In this document: piece after piece, positions 6,286 to 13,850 of the stretch
Layout of the letters: each line of letters opens with the position of its first letter
Position numbering within the stretch: position 1 is the first letter of the stretch
Assembly: GCA_031422675.1 (NCBI GenBank)
Contig: JANPMG010000016.1
Coordinates: 1-18,945, forward strand
Direction: 5' to 3'
Length of the DNA stretch: 18,945 nucleotides
Origin: JAENVU01 sp031422675
GTDB taxonomy: Bacteria > Actinomycetota > Acidimicrobiia > IMCC26256 > JAENVU01
Notes under the pieces: model-generated
What the model saw: the letters and a program-made list of their open reading frames with translations, nothing else
Database searches by the model: none
Told to the model about the DNA's origin: nothing
Position numbers and translations under genes: made by a program

Positions 6286-7131
6286 ATGGGCGACGGTGGG
6301 GAGATGGACCTCGTACTCGTCGATCATCCCCAACCGCACACCGCCGTCGTCACGCTCAACCGCGCGGACCGCTTGAACGCGATGTCGATCGACCTCGTCA
6401 TCGAACTCGAAGATCGATTGCAGGAGATCGCGGCGGAGAACGACACGTGGGTCGTGATCCTCACCGGCGCCGGTCGGGCGTTCTGCTCAGGACTGGACTT
6501 GAAGGACTACGGCATCATCCCGAACATCGACGGGTTGAGCGTGGGCCGGATCGCGCAGCGGTCGATGCGCTATTACTCGCGCCTGATCCTCACGTTGCGC
6601 CGGATGTCCCAGCCCGTCATCTGCGCGGTGAACGGCCCGGCCTACGGCGGCGGGATGTGTCTCACTCTCGCGGCCGAGATGCGGGTGGCCGCCCAGTCCG
6701 CGACGTTCAACGCCACCGGCATCGTCAACGGATTGACGAGTACCGAGCTGGGCGCGAGCTGGCTGTTGCCGCGCCTCGTCGGTGCCGCGCACTCGAACGA
6801 CATGCTGCTGACCGGTCGGCGGATCGACGCGGCCGAGGCATACCGGATGGGACTCGTTTCGCGTGTGAGCCCCGACGCCGAGATCCTCACCGACGCGCTC
6901 GAGATCGCGCAGCGCATGTGCGAGTTCAGCCCTTACGGGCTGGCGATGACCAAGGACATTCTCTGGGTGAACCTCGAGAATCCGAGTCTGGAGGCTGCGA
7001 TCGAGATCGAGGACCGCAACCAGTTGATGTTGGGATTCACCGAGAACCTGCCCGAGGCGATCCGCGCCTTCGACCACGGGCGTCCGCCGGTGTACACCGA
7101 CGCGCCCCGTCGAGACCTCTTCAGCGGCTGA
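6286..7131 (+). CDS. Enoyl-CoA hydratase/isomerase (crotonase) family protein
   Basis: A 281-residue crotonase-fold protein acting on an acyl-CoA thioester. The two oxyanion-hole segments are clear: AGRAFCSGLDLKDYG (62-76) and NGPAYGGGMCL (116-126). The usual catalytic glutamates of rat enoyl-CoA hydratase (Glu144 and Glu164) are replaced: GGGCE reads GGGMC (Cys125) and PE reads TG (Gly145). Glu154 in TSTELGASWLLPRL is the nearest acidic residue, a pattern I associate with a group of actinobacterial EchA proteins. The reaction is therefore uncertain: hydratase, isomerase or other. I chose the ATG at 6286, preceded by GAGG with a 4-nt spacer; an ATG at 6304 is possible. It lies 40 nt after the Gfo/Idh/MocA gene and may be co-transcribed, although its chemistry fits better with the Rieske unit downstream. 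Confidence 0.85.
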   Translation: MGDGGEMDLVLVDHPQPHTAVVTLNRADRLNAMSIDLVIELEDRLQEIAAENDTWVVILTGAGRAFCSGLDLKDYGIIPNIDGLSVGRIAQRSMRYYSRLILTLRRMSQPVICAVNGPAYGGGMCLTLAAEMRVAAQSATFNATGIVNGLTSTELGASWLLPRLVGAAHSNDMLLTGRRIDAAEAYRMGLVSRVSPDAEILTDALEIAQRMCEFSPYGLAMTKDILWVNLENPSLEAAIEIEDRNQLMLGFTENLPEAIRAFDHGRPPVYTDAPRRDLFSG

Positions 7132-7168
7132 CGCGAAGGCATCGGTGCCGGCGGTCAGCTCGTGAACG

Positions 7169-7192
7169 CCTCCGAGCCGGAGCTTGCGGAGG
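7169..7192. terminator. Hairpin downstream of the crotonase gene
   Basis: CCTCCGAGC pairs with GCT-tg-CGGAGG around a CGGA loop, giving 9 bp with a 2-nt bulge, 37 bp after the stop codon. There is no U-tract. It could end transcription of the preceding gene or be part of the dispersed repeat that follows. Confidence 0.4.
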
Positions 7193-7197
7193 CGAGC

Positions 7198-7211
7198 AGC
7201 CCGGGAGCGAG
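7198..7211. repeat. Dispersed repeat, copy 1 (AGCCCGGGAGCGAG)
   Basis: The 14-nt string AGCCCGGGAGCGAG recurs exactly at 18502-18515. Looser similarity continues downstream (GAGC, ACG and GCAGGA blocks), and each copy sits in non-coding DNA near a hairpin. It looks like an intergenic repeat family; two copies are too few to define it. Confidence 0.4.
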
Positions 7212-7264
7212 CCCCACGTGAGCAACGAACGGCAGGAGTGCGAGCGGACGGGCCGACACGACGG

Positions 7265-7284
7265 AATTAGAATCGGTTCTCATT
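7265..7284. promoter_or_regulatory. KstR-like operator palindrome upstream of the Rieske gene
   Basis: AATTAGAATCGGTTCTCATT is a 20-bp near-palindrome (8 of 10 base pairs symmetrical). Its core TAGAATCGGTTCTC (7268-7281) matches the KstR operator TAGAACnnGTTCTA at 10 of 12 defined bases. KstR is the TetR-family repressor of cholesterol-degradation genes in mycobacteria and relatives. TAGAAT within it also resembles a -10 box, so a bound repressor would block transcription. The site ends 17 nt before the Rieske start codon. Confidence 0.5.
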
Positions 7285-7290
7285 TCGTGA

Positions 7291-7295
7291 GGAGG
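7291..7295 (+). promoter_or_regulatory. Ribosome binding site of the Rieske gene
   Basis: GGAGG with a 6-nt spacer to the GTG at 7302. It decides the start, because the frame stays open for hundreds of bases upstream, where it overlaps the crotonase gene. Confidence 0.75.
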
Positions 7296-7301
7296 ACCGT
7301 C

Positions 7302-8282
7302 GTGAGTCGCTTTCCGTTCCCGCATCCCTTCGGCTGGTTCATGGTGGCCTACGTCGACGAACTCGAGCCCGGAACGGTCACGCCGCTGAAGTACTGGAGC
7401 ACGGACCTGGTGCTCTGGCGCGACGACGCCGGGGAGTTCCACCTCCAGGACGCGTTCTGCCCCCATCTGGGCGCGCATCTCGGCATCGGTGGCACCGTGC
7501 GCGGCGACCAACTCGAGTGCCCGTTCCACGGATGGAACTTCGCCGGCGACGGTGCGTGCATGAGCATCCCGTACTCGGACCGGGTCAACCGCAAGGCCCA
7601 GCTCCGTAACTACCCGATCTCGGTCCGCAACGGCATGGTGTTCGCGTGGCGCCACCCGAGCGGCGGTGAACCCGAGTGGGAGATCCCGGTCATCGACGAG
7701 GTGGGCGACCCGGCGTGGAGTGAGTACTACCGGTCGTCCTACATCATCAACACCGTGCCCCAGGAGATGGCCGAGAACGGCGTGGACCCCGCGCACTTCC
7801 GCTACGTCCACGGCACCGACGACGTTGCGGAGATGGAGTCCTACGAGATGGACGGCCCGTTCTCGACGATGCTGTCGAAGCAGAGTTACGTCACGCCGCG
7901 CGGCGTCACGTACGGCCGGATCGACGTGTACAACTACGGGCCCGGGTGCGCCAAGGTGTTCTTCTCCGGCATCGTCGACGCCATCAACGTCGCGGCCACC
8001 ACCCCGATCGACGAGGACCACACCCAGGTCCGGTTCAGCTTCACGGTCCGCAAGTTCGACGACGAGAAGATGACCTCCACGGTGGCGGGCGCGTTCGTCG
8101 CCGAGATCAACAAGCAGATTCAGGAAGACACTCCGATCTGGGAGAACAAAGCCTTCCTCCCGGTGCCGGCGCTTGCCGACACCGATGGCCCGATCCTGAA
8201 GTTCCGCAAGTGGTACTCGCAGTTCTACGCGGAGCCGGTCGCGGATCACCCGAAGGTGGGAACGGGCGCGGGAGCGCGCTGA
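7302..8282 (+). CDS. KshA-like Rieske non-heme iron oxygenase
   Basis: The 326-residue oxygenase component of a Rieske monooxygenase; it hydroxylates an organic substrate using O2 and electrons from a separate reductase. The [2Fe-2S] ligands are Cys53-x-His55 and Cys73-x2-His76 (FCPHLG, ECPFHGW). The mononuclear iron site is Asp162-x2-His165-x4-His170 (VDPAHFRYVH), with Asp286 in QEDTPIWENKA as the third ligand. That block and the C-terminal KFRKWYSQFYAEP closely follow 3-ketosteroid 9alpha-hydroxylase KshA, so a steroid or similar polycyclic substrate is likely. No ferredoxin reductase (KshB-like) is in the window. The GTG start is fixed by the GGAGG site, and a KstR-like palindrome lies just upstream. 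The SnoaL-like gene follows 1 nt after the stop. Confidence 0.9.
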   Translation: MSRFPFPHPFGWFMVAYVDELEPGTVTPLKYWSTDLVLWRDDAGEFHLQDAFCPHLGAHLGIGGTVRGDQLECPFHGWNFAGDGACMSIPYSDRVNRKAQLRNYPISVRNGMVFAWRHPSGGEPEWEIPVIDEVGDPAWSEYYRSSYIINTVPQEMAENGVDPAHFRYVHGTDDVAEMESYEMDGPFSTMLSKQSYVTPRGVTYGRIDVYNYGPGCAKVFFSGIVDAINVAATTPIDEDHTQVRFSFTVRKFDDEKMTSTVAGAFVAEINKQIQEDTPIWENKAFLPVPALADTDGPILKFRKWYSQFYAEPVADHPKVGTGAGAR

Positions 8283-8283
8283 C

Positions 8284-8757
8284 GTGGGTGCCGGCGAGTG
8301 GGGGAGTCACCACGCGATCACCACGCTGATGTACCGCTACGCCGAGTGCGTCGACGCCGCGGATTTCACCGGCATCGGCGCGCTCTTCGCCGGCGGTGAG
8401 ATGACGACGCGCGGAATGCCCGGTGCGATCGTGGGCGCCGACGCCGTCGCTGCGCTCTACGCGCACACGAACAAGGTGCACTCGAACGGGACGTTGCTGA
8501 CGCGCCACCTGACTACCAATGTGATCGTCGACATCGACGAGGCGAACGACGCTGCGACCGCGCGCTCCTCGTTCGTGGTGTTCCAGGCGACGCCGGCGGT
8601 CGCGCTGGCCCCGATCATCGCCGGCCGGTACCGAGATCGGTTCGAACGATCCGACGGCGCCTGGCGGTTCGCGCAACGCGAAATGGACGTGCAGCAGATC
8701 GGGAACGTGTCGGACCATCTGCTCATCGACCTGGCGACGGTGCTCCCGAAGGACTGA
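8284..8757 (+). CDS. SnoaL/NTF2-like protein, probable partner of the Rieske oxygenase
   Basis: A 157-residue protein with the cone-shaped NTF2-like fold of the SnoaL-4 type. The early helix HHAITTLMYRYAECVDAADFTGIGALFAGG is diagnostic, followed by the TTRHL-type strand (LLTRHLTTNVIVDID) and the terminal sheet YRDRFERSDGAWRFAQREMDV. Relatives include ketosteroid isomerase-like enzymes, polyketide cyclases and the small subunits of ring-hydroxylating dioxygenases. Catalytic residues cannot be assigned with confidence. The GTG start is 1 nt after the Rieske stop (TGAcGTG), so the two are surely co-translated and probably act on the same substrate or in one complex. It ends 36 nt before the end of the convergent DsbA-family gene. 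Confidence 0.82.
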   Translation: MGAGEWGSHHAITTLMYRYAECVDAADFTGIGALFAGGEMTTRGMPGAIVGADAVAALYAHTNKVHSNGTLLTRHLTTNVIVDIDEANDAATARSSFVVFQATPAVALAPIIAGRYRDRFERSDGAWRFAQREMDVQQIGNVSDHLLIDLATVLPKD

Positions 8758-8793
8758 GCGCGCGATCCAGGGGCGGTTGTTTAGCCGCGTGAC

Positions 8794-9453
8794 TCAGGCG
8801 CCGAGGCGCGTCACGGCCCGATCGATGATGCGTTCGAACGTCTCGACGTCCTGCGCGCCCGGGATCCCCACGCCACCGCCAAAGATGAAGTTCGGAACCG
8901 CGAAGACGTCGCGCTCGGCCGCCTGCGTGATCTCCTCCAGCACCTCGGCCCGTCCGGCCGACGACGCGAGGAATCGTTCCACCTCGGCGGGGTCGAGGCC
9001 CACCTCCTCACTCATGTCCACCAACGTGGTTCGATCCGACACGTCAGCGCCCTCCACGAAGTAGCCCTCCATGAGCCGGCGTTCGAGGTCCCATTGCAGC
9101 TCGGTGTCGTGCGCGGACCACACGAGGCGATGGGCATCGAAGGTGTTGACCCGGAGCGCCCGATCGAGCCGGAGCTCGAGTCCGACCCCCTCGGCCGCGC
9201 CCGTGATCCGGCCGATGACGGCTTCGGCCTGTTCCTCGCCGCCGAACTTTCGGGTGTAGGCATGGAACAGCGGGACCGGTTCGGCCGGCGCGCGCGGATC
9301 GAGCTGAAACGCCCGCCACACGGTCTCGATGGTGTCTCCGTACGGGGATTGCTCGAGCGCCTGGGCGAACTGGTGCTGGCCGATATAGCACCACGGGCAG
9401 ACGATGTCGGAGTAGATCTCGACGAGCACGACCTCACCGTAGGCCCTGGTCAT
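8794..9453 (-). CDS. DsbA-family (FrnE-type) thiol oxidoreductase
   Basis: A 219-residue cytosolic thioredoxin-fold protein of the FrnE/2-hydroxychromene-2-carboxylate isomerase group. The opening VEIYSDIVCPWCYIG has the redox pair Cys19 and Cys22 (CPWC). The helical insert contains NTFDAHRLVWSAHD, a hallmark of FrnE proteins, and the C-terminal FAVPNFIFGGGVGIPGAQ carries the cis-Pro loop (VPNFIF). Members act as cytosolic disulfide oxidoreductases or isomerases linked to stress; there is no signal peptide. I chose the ATG at 9453 because the family starts a few residues before the first strand. A GTG at 9525 would add 24 basic residues without family support. It is divergent from the diguanylate cyclase gene. 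Confidence 0.88.
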   Translation of the reverse strand: MTRAYGEVVLVEIYSDIVCPWCYIGQHQFAQALEQSPYGDTIETVWRAFQLDPRAPAEPVPLFHAYTRKFGGEEQAEAVIGRITGAAEGVGLELRLDRALRVNTFDAHRLVWSAHDTELQWDLERRLMEGYFVEGADVSDRTTLVDMSEEVGLDPAEVERFLASSAGRAEVLEEITQAAERDVFAVPNFIFGGGVGIPGAQDVETFERIIDRAVTRLGA

Positions 9454-9542
9454 GGGCCGTCCGGACCGATCCGGCGCCCGGGGGTCGATCGCGGCGAAAA
9501 AGGGCTTTACGAGGCACCGCCGCACGTCGATGTCACGTTCAT

Positions 9543-11000
9543 ATGCATTGGTCCGGGGATTCCCGACGCGCCGCGATCTACGCGGCGTACGTGTTCGCGG
9601 TGGGGGGTGTCATCACCATCCTCGGCGGGATCGCGAACGCGCACCAGTTCGCGCTCGCCGGCGGCTCGTCGACGCCCATCATCTTCGCGGGGGTCGGCGC
9701 CATCACGATCGCGGCGGTCACGCCACTGTTGCCGTGGGAAAAGTGGAGCCCGCGCGCCACGCTGGTGCTCCCGCTACTCGCGTTGGGGATCATCACGATC
9801 TCCGAGCTCGGCTCGAAGTCGTCCCGAACCGCCGACGGCGCAATGGGAACCGCCACCGTCATCACCTTGATCTTCGTATGGATCGGGATCACCCAGCCCC
9901 GCTGGTGGTCGATCGGGTCGGCGCCGATCGTGGCGGTCGCGCTGGCGACGGTGTTCACAGTCGAGGACGCGCCACTCTCCATCACCACGATCCTGACCGG
10001 GGTCTTCTTGTCGGCGATCATCGGCGAACTCGTCGCGTGGGTGAAACATGCCGACGAAGTACGCAGTGACGAACTGGGGCTCGTGATCGATGGCACCAGC
10101 GGTCTGCGCAACGACACGAATCACGCAGAGGCGGCGCGCCGGCTGGCCGAGACCGTGGTGGCACTCCTCCGAGTGCCGAACGTAGCGGTTTACCTCGACG
10201 AAAGCGATGCCGATGCGCGGCGCGCGTCCGGGTTCGACGGCACGCGTGATGCCGAGGATTTCGAGCTCGCGGCTTCGGTTGGTGACGCGCGCTGGCCGTC
10301 TCGGAGAACCGTGGCAGCCCAGACCGGCCTCACCATCAGCGCGATCGACGCCAGCGTGGAGCTCCTGATTCCACTCGTCGGTCGCTCGGGCGGTCTGCGC
10401 GGGGTCGTGATCACGGCCGGTCGGCGGCGCCAGGACGAGTTCATGTTGCGCTTGGCCCAGATCCTCGGCGAGCAGGCCGGTCACCGACTCGACGACCTCG
10501 ATGCGATCGACACCCTCACCGACGAGACGCGCCGAGACGCCCTGACCGGGGTGGGGAACCGTCGTTATGGCGACGAGCTGCTGCGGACCCTACGGCCGCG
10601 TGACGTTGTGGCCGTCCTGGACCTCGACGACCTGCGCGGGATCAACGCGCGGTCCGGACATCATGGCGGCGACGCGGCGATTCGCTCCGTCGCGCAGTAC
10701 CTCAGCGAGACGCTCCGCCAAGTGGACGGGGTTGCTCGCATGGGTGGCGACGAGTTCGCCATGGTGCTCCGTGACGTCGGTGACGACGCCGCGGAGCTCA
10801 TCGAACGGCTCGCCCACGAATGGAACGCCGGCAACACCGGGTCGACGTTCTCCATCGGCGCGGCCGTCCACGACGGCGGTGATCCCGAAGCGACCCTCCG
10901 TGCGGCCGACGACGCGCTGTTCCTCGCCAAGCGCGATGGGCGATCGCGCGCGCAGCTCGCGCCGCGACCGGACGACGTTCAGGATGCCGCCGGATTCTGA
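9543..11000 (+). CDS. Membrane-bound diguanylate cyclase (GGDEF)
   Basis: Makes cyclic di-GMP from two GTP. The 485-residue protein has three parts. About six hydrophobic segments occupy residues 10-168 and form a membrane sensor not recognisable as a named MASE type. Residues about 190-320 look GAF-like (VVALLRVPNVAVYLDE, then VELLIPLVGRSGGLRGVVI). The GGDEF domain starts at RRDALTGVGNRR (330-341), has metal-binding DLDDLRGIN (360-368) and an intact GGDEF at 401-405. RQVD (392-395) stands exactly five residues before GGDEF, the RxxD inhibitory site, so product inhibition is expected. No EAL domain follows. The ATG at 9543 has no clear Shine-Dalgarno sequence. The signal it senses cannot be read from sequence. 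Confidence 0.92.
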   Translation: MHWSGDSRRAAIYAAYVFAVGGVITILGGIANAHQFALAGGSSTPIIFAGVGAITIAAVTPLLPWEKWSPRATLVLPLLALGIITISELGSKSSRTADGAMGTATVITLIFVWIGITQPRWWSIGSAPIVAVALATVFTVEDAPLSITTILTGVFLSAIIGELVAWVKHADEVRSDELGLVIDGTSGLRNDTNHAEAARRLAETVVALLRVPNVAVYLDESDADARRASGFDGTRDAEDFELAASVGDARWPSRRTVAAQTGLTISAIDASVELLIPLVGRSGGLRGVVITAGRRRQDEFMLRLAQILGEQAGHRLDDLDAIDTLTDETRRDALTGVGNRRYGDELLRTLRPRDVVAVLDLDDLRGINARSGHHGGDAAIRSVAQYLSETLRQVDGVARMGGDEFAMVLRDVGDDAAELIERLAHEWNAGNTGSTFSIGAAVHDGGDPEATLRAADDALFLAKRDGRSRAQLAPRPDDVQDAAGF

Positions 11001-11025
11001 CCCGCGTACTTTCCTGCGGGCGCGC

Positions 11026-11643
11026 TCAGCCCTGCGGGTCTCGCCACATGGTCCAGGTCGTCGGTCCACCCGCCATCGGGACCACGGTGTCCATCACGGT
11101 GAAGTGGTGGCGGGAGTAGTAGGCAAGGTTCGATTCCTTGTCGGTTTCGAGGTAGGTCGGCATTCCGGCTTCGTCGGTCCGCGTGAGCACGGCGTCGAGC
11201 AGCGTGTTCCCGTAGCCGCGCCCCTGATGGGCCGGGTCGACGCCGAGCGTGGCGAGATACCAGTGCTGCGCCTTGGGGTGTTCGGCTTCGACGGCGCGCA
11301 GGTACCGGACGGCCCGGAACAGCGAACCGAAGGCCACCGGCGCAACGGCGGCGAGGTGCAGCATCTGACGGGCCTGGCGACCGGAGCCCGGTGGGTAGCT
11401 GCCCGGCGGGAGCCACACCGCCGCGCCGGCGACATCGCCGTCGACGGTCGCGACCCACGCTTCACCGTGTTTGTGGGCGTCAACGAGTCCGGCGATGAAG
11501 AACGCTCGCATCCCGATGATGCGCGCTCGTGGTTTGGGGAGCAGGTATTGCATGATCGGCGAATCGTCGAACGCGCGTGCGAGCACCTCGGCGGCCACGC
11601 GAATCTGCGCGTACTGGAGCGGTGTGACCGCGAGGTTCGCCAC
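11026..11643 (-). CDS. GNAT-family N-acetyltransferase
   Basis: A 205-residue acetyl-CoA-dependent acyltransferase. The acetyl-CoA loop of motif A is clear in LGVDPAHQGRGYGNTLLDAVL (Q-G-R-G-Y-G), preceded by the beta-4 strand HWYLAT and followed by LETDKESNLAYYSRHHF, where Tyr is the usual general-acid position. The N-terminal half has AEVLARAFDDSPIMQYLLP, common in a broad actinobacterial GNAT group with no fixed substrate. It ends 25 bp after the diguanylate cyclase stop (convergent) and starts 43 bp from rsgA (divergent). The start is a GTG at 11643. Acceptor substrate unknown. Confidence 0.9.
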   Translation of the reverse strand: MANLAVTPLQYAQIRVAAEVLARAFDDSPIMQYLLPKPRARIIGMRAFFIAGLVDAHKHGEAWVATVDGDVAGAAVWLPPGSYPPGSGRQARQMLHLAAVAPVAFGSLFRAVRYLRAVEAEHPKAQHWYLATLGVDPAHQGRGYGNTLLDAVLTRTDEAGMPTYLETDKESNLAYYSRHHFTVMDTVVPMAGGPTTWTMWRDPQG

Positions 11644-11686
11644 GGCGGGCAGCGTACGGCGGAGCCGACCGGGCAGACTCGTCGGC

Positions 11687-12739
11687 GTGCCCTCGATCCC
11701 GCCGCCTGATCCGGTGTCCGCCCCGGACCCACTCGTTGCCTACGGTTGGAACGACCGCGTCCGGGCCGCGTACACGTCCGTCGCCACCGAATCCCATCAG
11801 GAGCCCGCGCGCGTGGTGCGGGTGGACCGGATCTCGTGTGTGGTGGCCACCCGAACCGGCGATCAGATCGCAACGGCCGCAGAACTCCCGGCCGTCGGCG
11901 ACTGGCTGGTCCTCGATTGCTCCGATGCCGAGCCACGCGTGGTCGCAGTGCTGGAACGGTCGGCGGCGCTCACCCGTCACGACGCCGACCGTGAGCGCGT
12001 CCAGGTAATCGCGGCGAACATCGACCTGGTGTTCATCTCGGCACCCGGCGATCGTCCGAGTCCCGCGCGGGTCGAGCGGGAGGCCGTGCTGGCGTGGGAG
12101 AGCGGCGCGACGCCGGTAGTGGTGGTGACGAAGTCCGATCTCGCGCCGAGCGGGTACGTCGACGAGTTGCGCGCCCGGGTCCCCGGTGTGGAGGTGGTGG
12201 TCACGGCCGCGCTGACGAACGACGGCATCGATCGCGTGGCGAGTCTCATGCGGCCGAACCGGACTGCCGTGATGCTGGGACCGTCCGGGGCGGGGAAGTC
12301 CACGCTCGCCAACGCGCTCCTCGGTGAAGCACGGATGCCGACGGGTGAGGTCCGCGACGACGACCGGCGCGGTCGTCACACCACGTCGAGTCGCGAGATC
12401 CTGTTGATGCCGGGCGGTGGGGTGTTGATCGACACGCCGGGGGTGCGCACGTTGGGACTCGGCGATGTGGACGAGGGCCTGGATGCCGCTTTCACCGACA
12501 TCGCCGAGTTCGTCGCGCACTGCAAGTTCTCGGACTGTGCCCACGGCGCCGAACCGGGCTGCGCAGTGCGCGCGGCGGTCGCCGCCGGTGATCTCGATCG
12601 GGTCCGGCTCGAGAATTACCTGCGGCTCGAGGACGAGGTCACCGCCCGCCCGCGCGGGATCGACCACGCGGCGCGAAAGGCGAAACGCGAAGGCGACAAG
12701 CGGATTGAACGCGAGCAGCGCCGAACTCGGCCGAAGTAG
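11687..12739 (+). CDS. rsgA: Ribosome small-subunit-dependent GTPase A
   Basis: RsgA (YjeQ) binds the 30S subunit late in assembly and leaves on GTP hydrolysis. With the GTG at 11687 the protein has 350 residues. The GTPase motifs are in circularly permuted order, as in this family: G4 TKSD (148-151), then G1 GPSGAGKST (198-206), a switch HTTSS (231-235) and G3 DTPG (249-252). The N-terminal OB-fold is about residues 40-95. The C-terminal zinc knuckle is complete with Cys279, Cys284, His286 and Cys292 (CKFSDCAHGAEPGC), and a basic tail follows. A second GTG at 11714 is a possible start; the first 15 residues are Pro-rich and poorly conserved. The gene stands alone between divergent GNAT and downstream bioB. 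Confidence 0.94.
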   Translation: MPSIPPPDPVSAPDPLVAYGWNDRVRAAYTSVATESHQEPARVVRVDRISCVVATRTGDQIATAAELPAVGDWLVLDCSDAEPRVVAVLERSAALTRHDADRERVQVIAANIDLVFISAPGDRPSPARVEREAVLAWESGATPVVVVTKSDLAPSGYVDELRARVPGVEVVVTAALTNDGIDRVASLMRPNRTAVMLGPSGAGKSTLANALLGEARMPTGEVRDDDRRGRHTTSSREILLMPGGGVLIDTPGVRTLGLGDVDEGLDAAFTDIAEFVAHCKFSDCAHGAEPGCAVRAAVAAGDLDRVRLENYLRLEDEVTARPRGIDHAARKAKREGDKRIEREQRRTRPK

Positions 12740-12806
12740 GCGGCTCGACCGCAATGGCCCGCGGCGGAATGGCCCGCTTCGAATAGGAGGTCTCGCGGCC
12801 GGGTTG

Positions 12807-12812
12807 TATCGT
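12807..12812 (+). promoter_or_regulatory. Candidate -10 box of bioB (TATCGT)
   Basis: TATCGT ends 8 nt before the bioB ATG, and no Shine-Dalgarno sequence lies at the right distance (an AGGAGG is about 30 nt upstream). A leaderless or near-leaderless bioB transcript is the likely reading. No BirA-type operator was seen. Confidence 0.35.
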
Positions 12813-12820
12813 CGGCGCCC

Positions 12821-13804
12821 ATGACTGAAGCGCAGCGCACCGATTGGACGATTCCCGAGATCACGGCGCGCTTCGAAACGCCCCTGCTCCAGCTCGTTCG
12901 TGAGGCCGCCGCGGTGCATCGGCAGTTCCACGATCCCGAGGTCGTCCACGTCAACCAGCTCCTGTCGATCAAGACTGGTGCGTGCCCCGAAGACTGTGGG
13001 TACTGCTCGCAGTCGGTGCACAACAACACCGGCGTGAAGCCGGAGCCGTTGATGAACGTGGCCGAGGTTGTCCGGACCGCGAAGCGCGCCCAGGCCAATG
13101 GCGTGACCCGCTTCTGCATGGGTGCGGCGTGGCGTGACGTCAAGGACAACGCGCAGTTCGACCGGGTGGTGGAGATCGTGCGGGAGGTGAGCGCGCTCGG
13201 GCTTGAGACCTGCGTGACGCTCGGGATGATGAACGCCGCCCAGGCCCGGCGACTCGACGACGCCGGGCTGTACGCGTACAACCACAACCTCGACACGTCG
13301 CCCGAGTTCTACGACCGCGTCATCACCACTCGTACCTACCAGGACCGGCTGGACACCATCGCCGCGGTGCGTGAGACCGACATCACGGTCTGCTGCGGCG
13401 GGATCATCGGGATGGGGGAGTCCGACGCCGACCGCATCTCGTTCCTGCACCAGCTCGCGACACTCGACCCGCACCCGGATTCGGTGCCGATCAACGTGCT
13501 CTCACGCGTGCCCGGCACCCCGCTGGAGAACGCACCCGACGTCGCCGCCGATGAGACCATCCGCATGATTGCAATGGCCCGGATCCTCATGCCCGCCTCC
13601 GTGGTGCGGATCGCCGCCGGCCGGCATCTCATGAGCTTTTCGGATCAAGCCATGTGCTTCATGGCGGGGGCGAACTCGATCTTCACCAGCGAGCGCAACA
13701 TCATGCTCACCGACACCACACCGTGCGCCGACCATGCAACGGATCGAGCCATGCTCGCCGCGATGGGTCTGCGGGCGCGGGTGCTCGAACCGACCGACGC
13801 CTGA
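12821..13804 (+). CDS. bioB: Biotin synthase
   Basis: A radical SAM enzyme that inserts sulfur into dethiobiotin to give biotin. The 327-residue protein carries the [4Fe-4S] motif Cys55-x3-Cys59-x2-Cys62 (TGACPEDCGYCSQS) and the BioB strand signature YNHNLDTSPEFYDRV. It has ETCVTLGMM, where the Cys is a [2Fe-2S] ligand position, ITVCCGGIIGMGE with another, and VRIAAGRHLM, whose Arg corresponds to the [2Fe-2S] ligand Arg260 of the E. coli enzyme. The C-terminal AMCFMAGANSIF is also typical. Length is normal. No other biotin gene lies in the window, so bioB is separated from bioA, bioD and bioF here. The sulfur-demanding chemistry has no evident link to the sulfonate cluster upstream. Confidence 0.96.
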   Translation: MTEAQRTDWTIPEITARFETPLLQLVREAAAVHRQFHDPEVVHVNQLLSIKTGACPEDCGYCSQSVHNNTGVKPEPLMNVAEVVRTAKRAQANGVTRFCMGAAWRDVKDNAQFDRVVEIVREVSALGLETCVTLGMMNAAQARRLDDAGLYAYNHNLDTSPEFYDRVITTRTYQDRLDTIAAVRETDITVCCGGIIGMGESDADRISFLHQLATLDPHPDSVPINVLSRVPGTPLENAPDVAADETIRMIAMARILMPASVVRIAAGRHLMSFSDQAMCFMAGANSIFTSERNIMLTDTTPCADHATDRAMLAAMGLRARVLEPTDA

Positions 13805-13850
13805 GCTGTCCGCGTCTCGATCGGCTCAGGGCGAACGGAACGGTCTCGGC

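Noticed and set aside
6447..7301. Upstream extension of the Rieske reading frame
   Set aside because: It overlaps the crotonase gene in another frame. The GGAGG site before the GTG at 7302 and the start of family similarity fix the true start.
11480..13474. Minus-strand open frame of 664 codons opposite rsgA and bioB
   Set aside because: Complete overlap with two conserved housekeeping genes, and its product has no family features.
13805..13850. Possible terminator between bioB and the convergent secreted-protein gene
   Set aside because: The short intergenic space has a partial direct repeat (CTCGATCGGCTCAG and CTCGGCTCAG) but no convincing inverted repeat or T-run.
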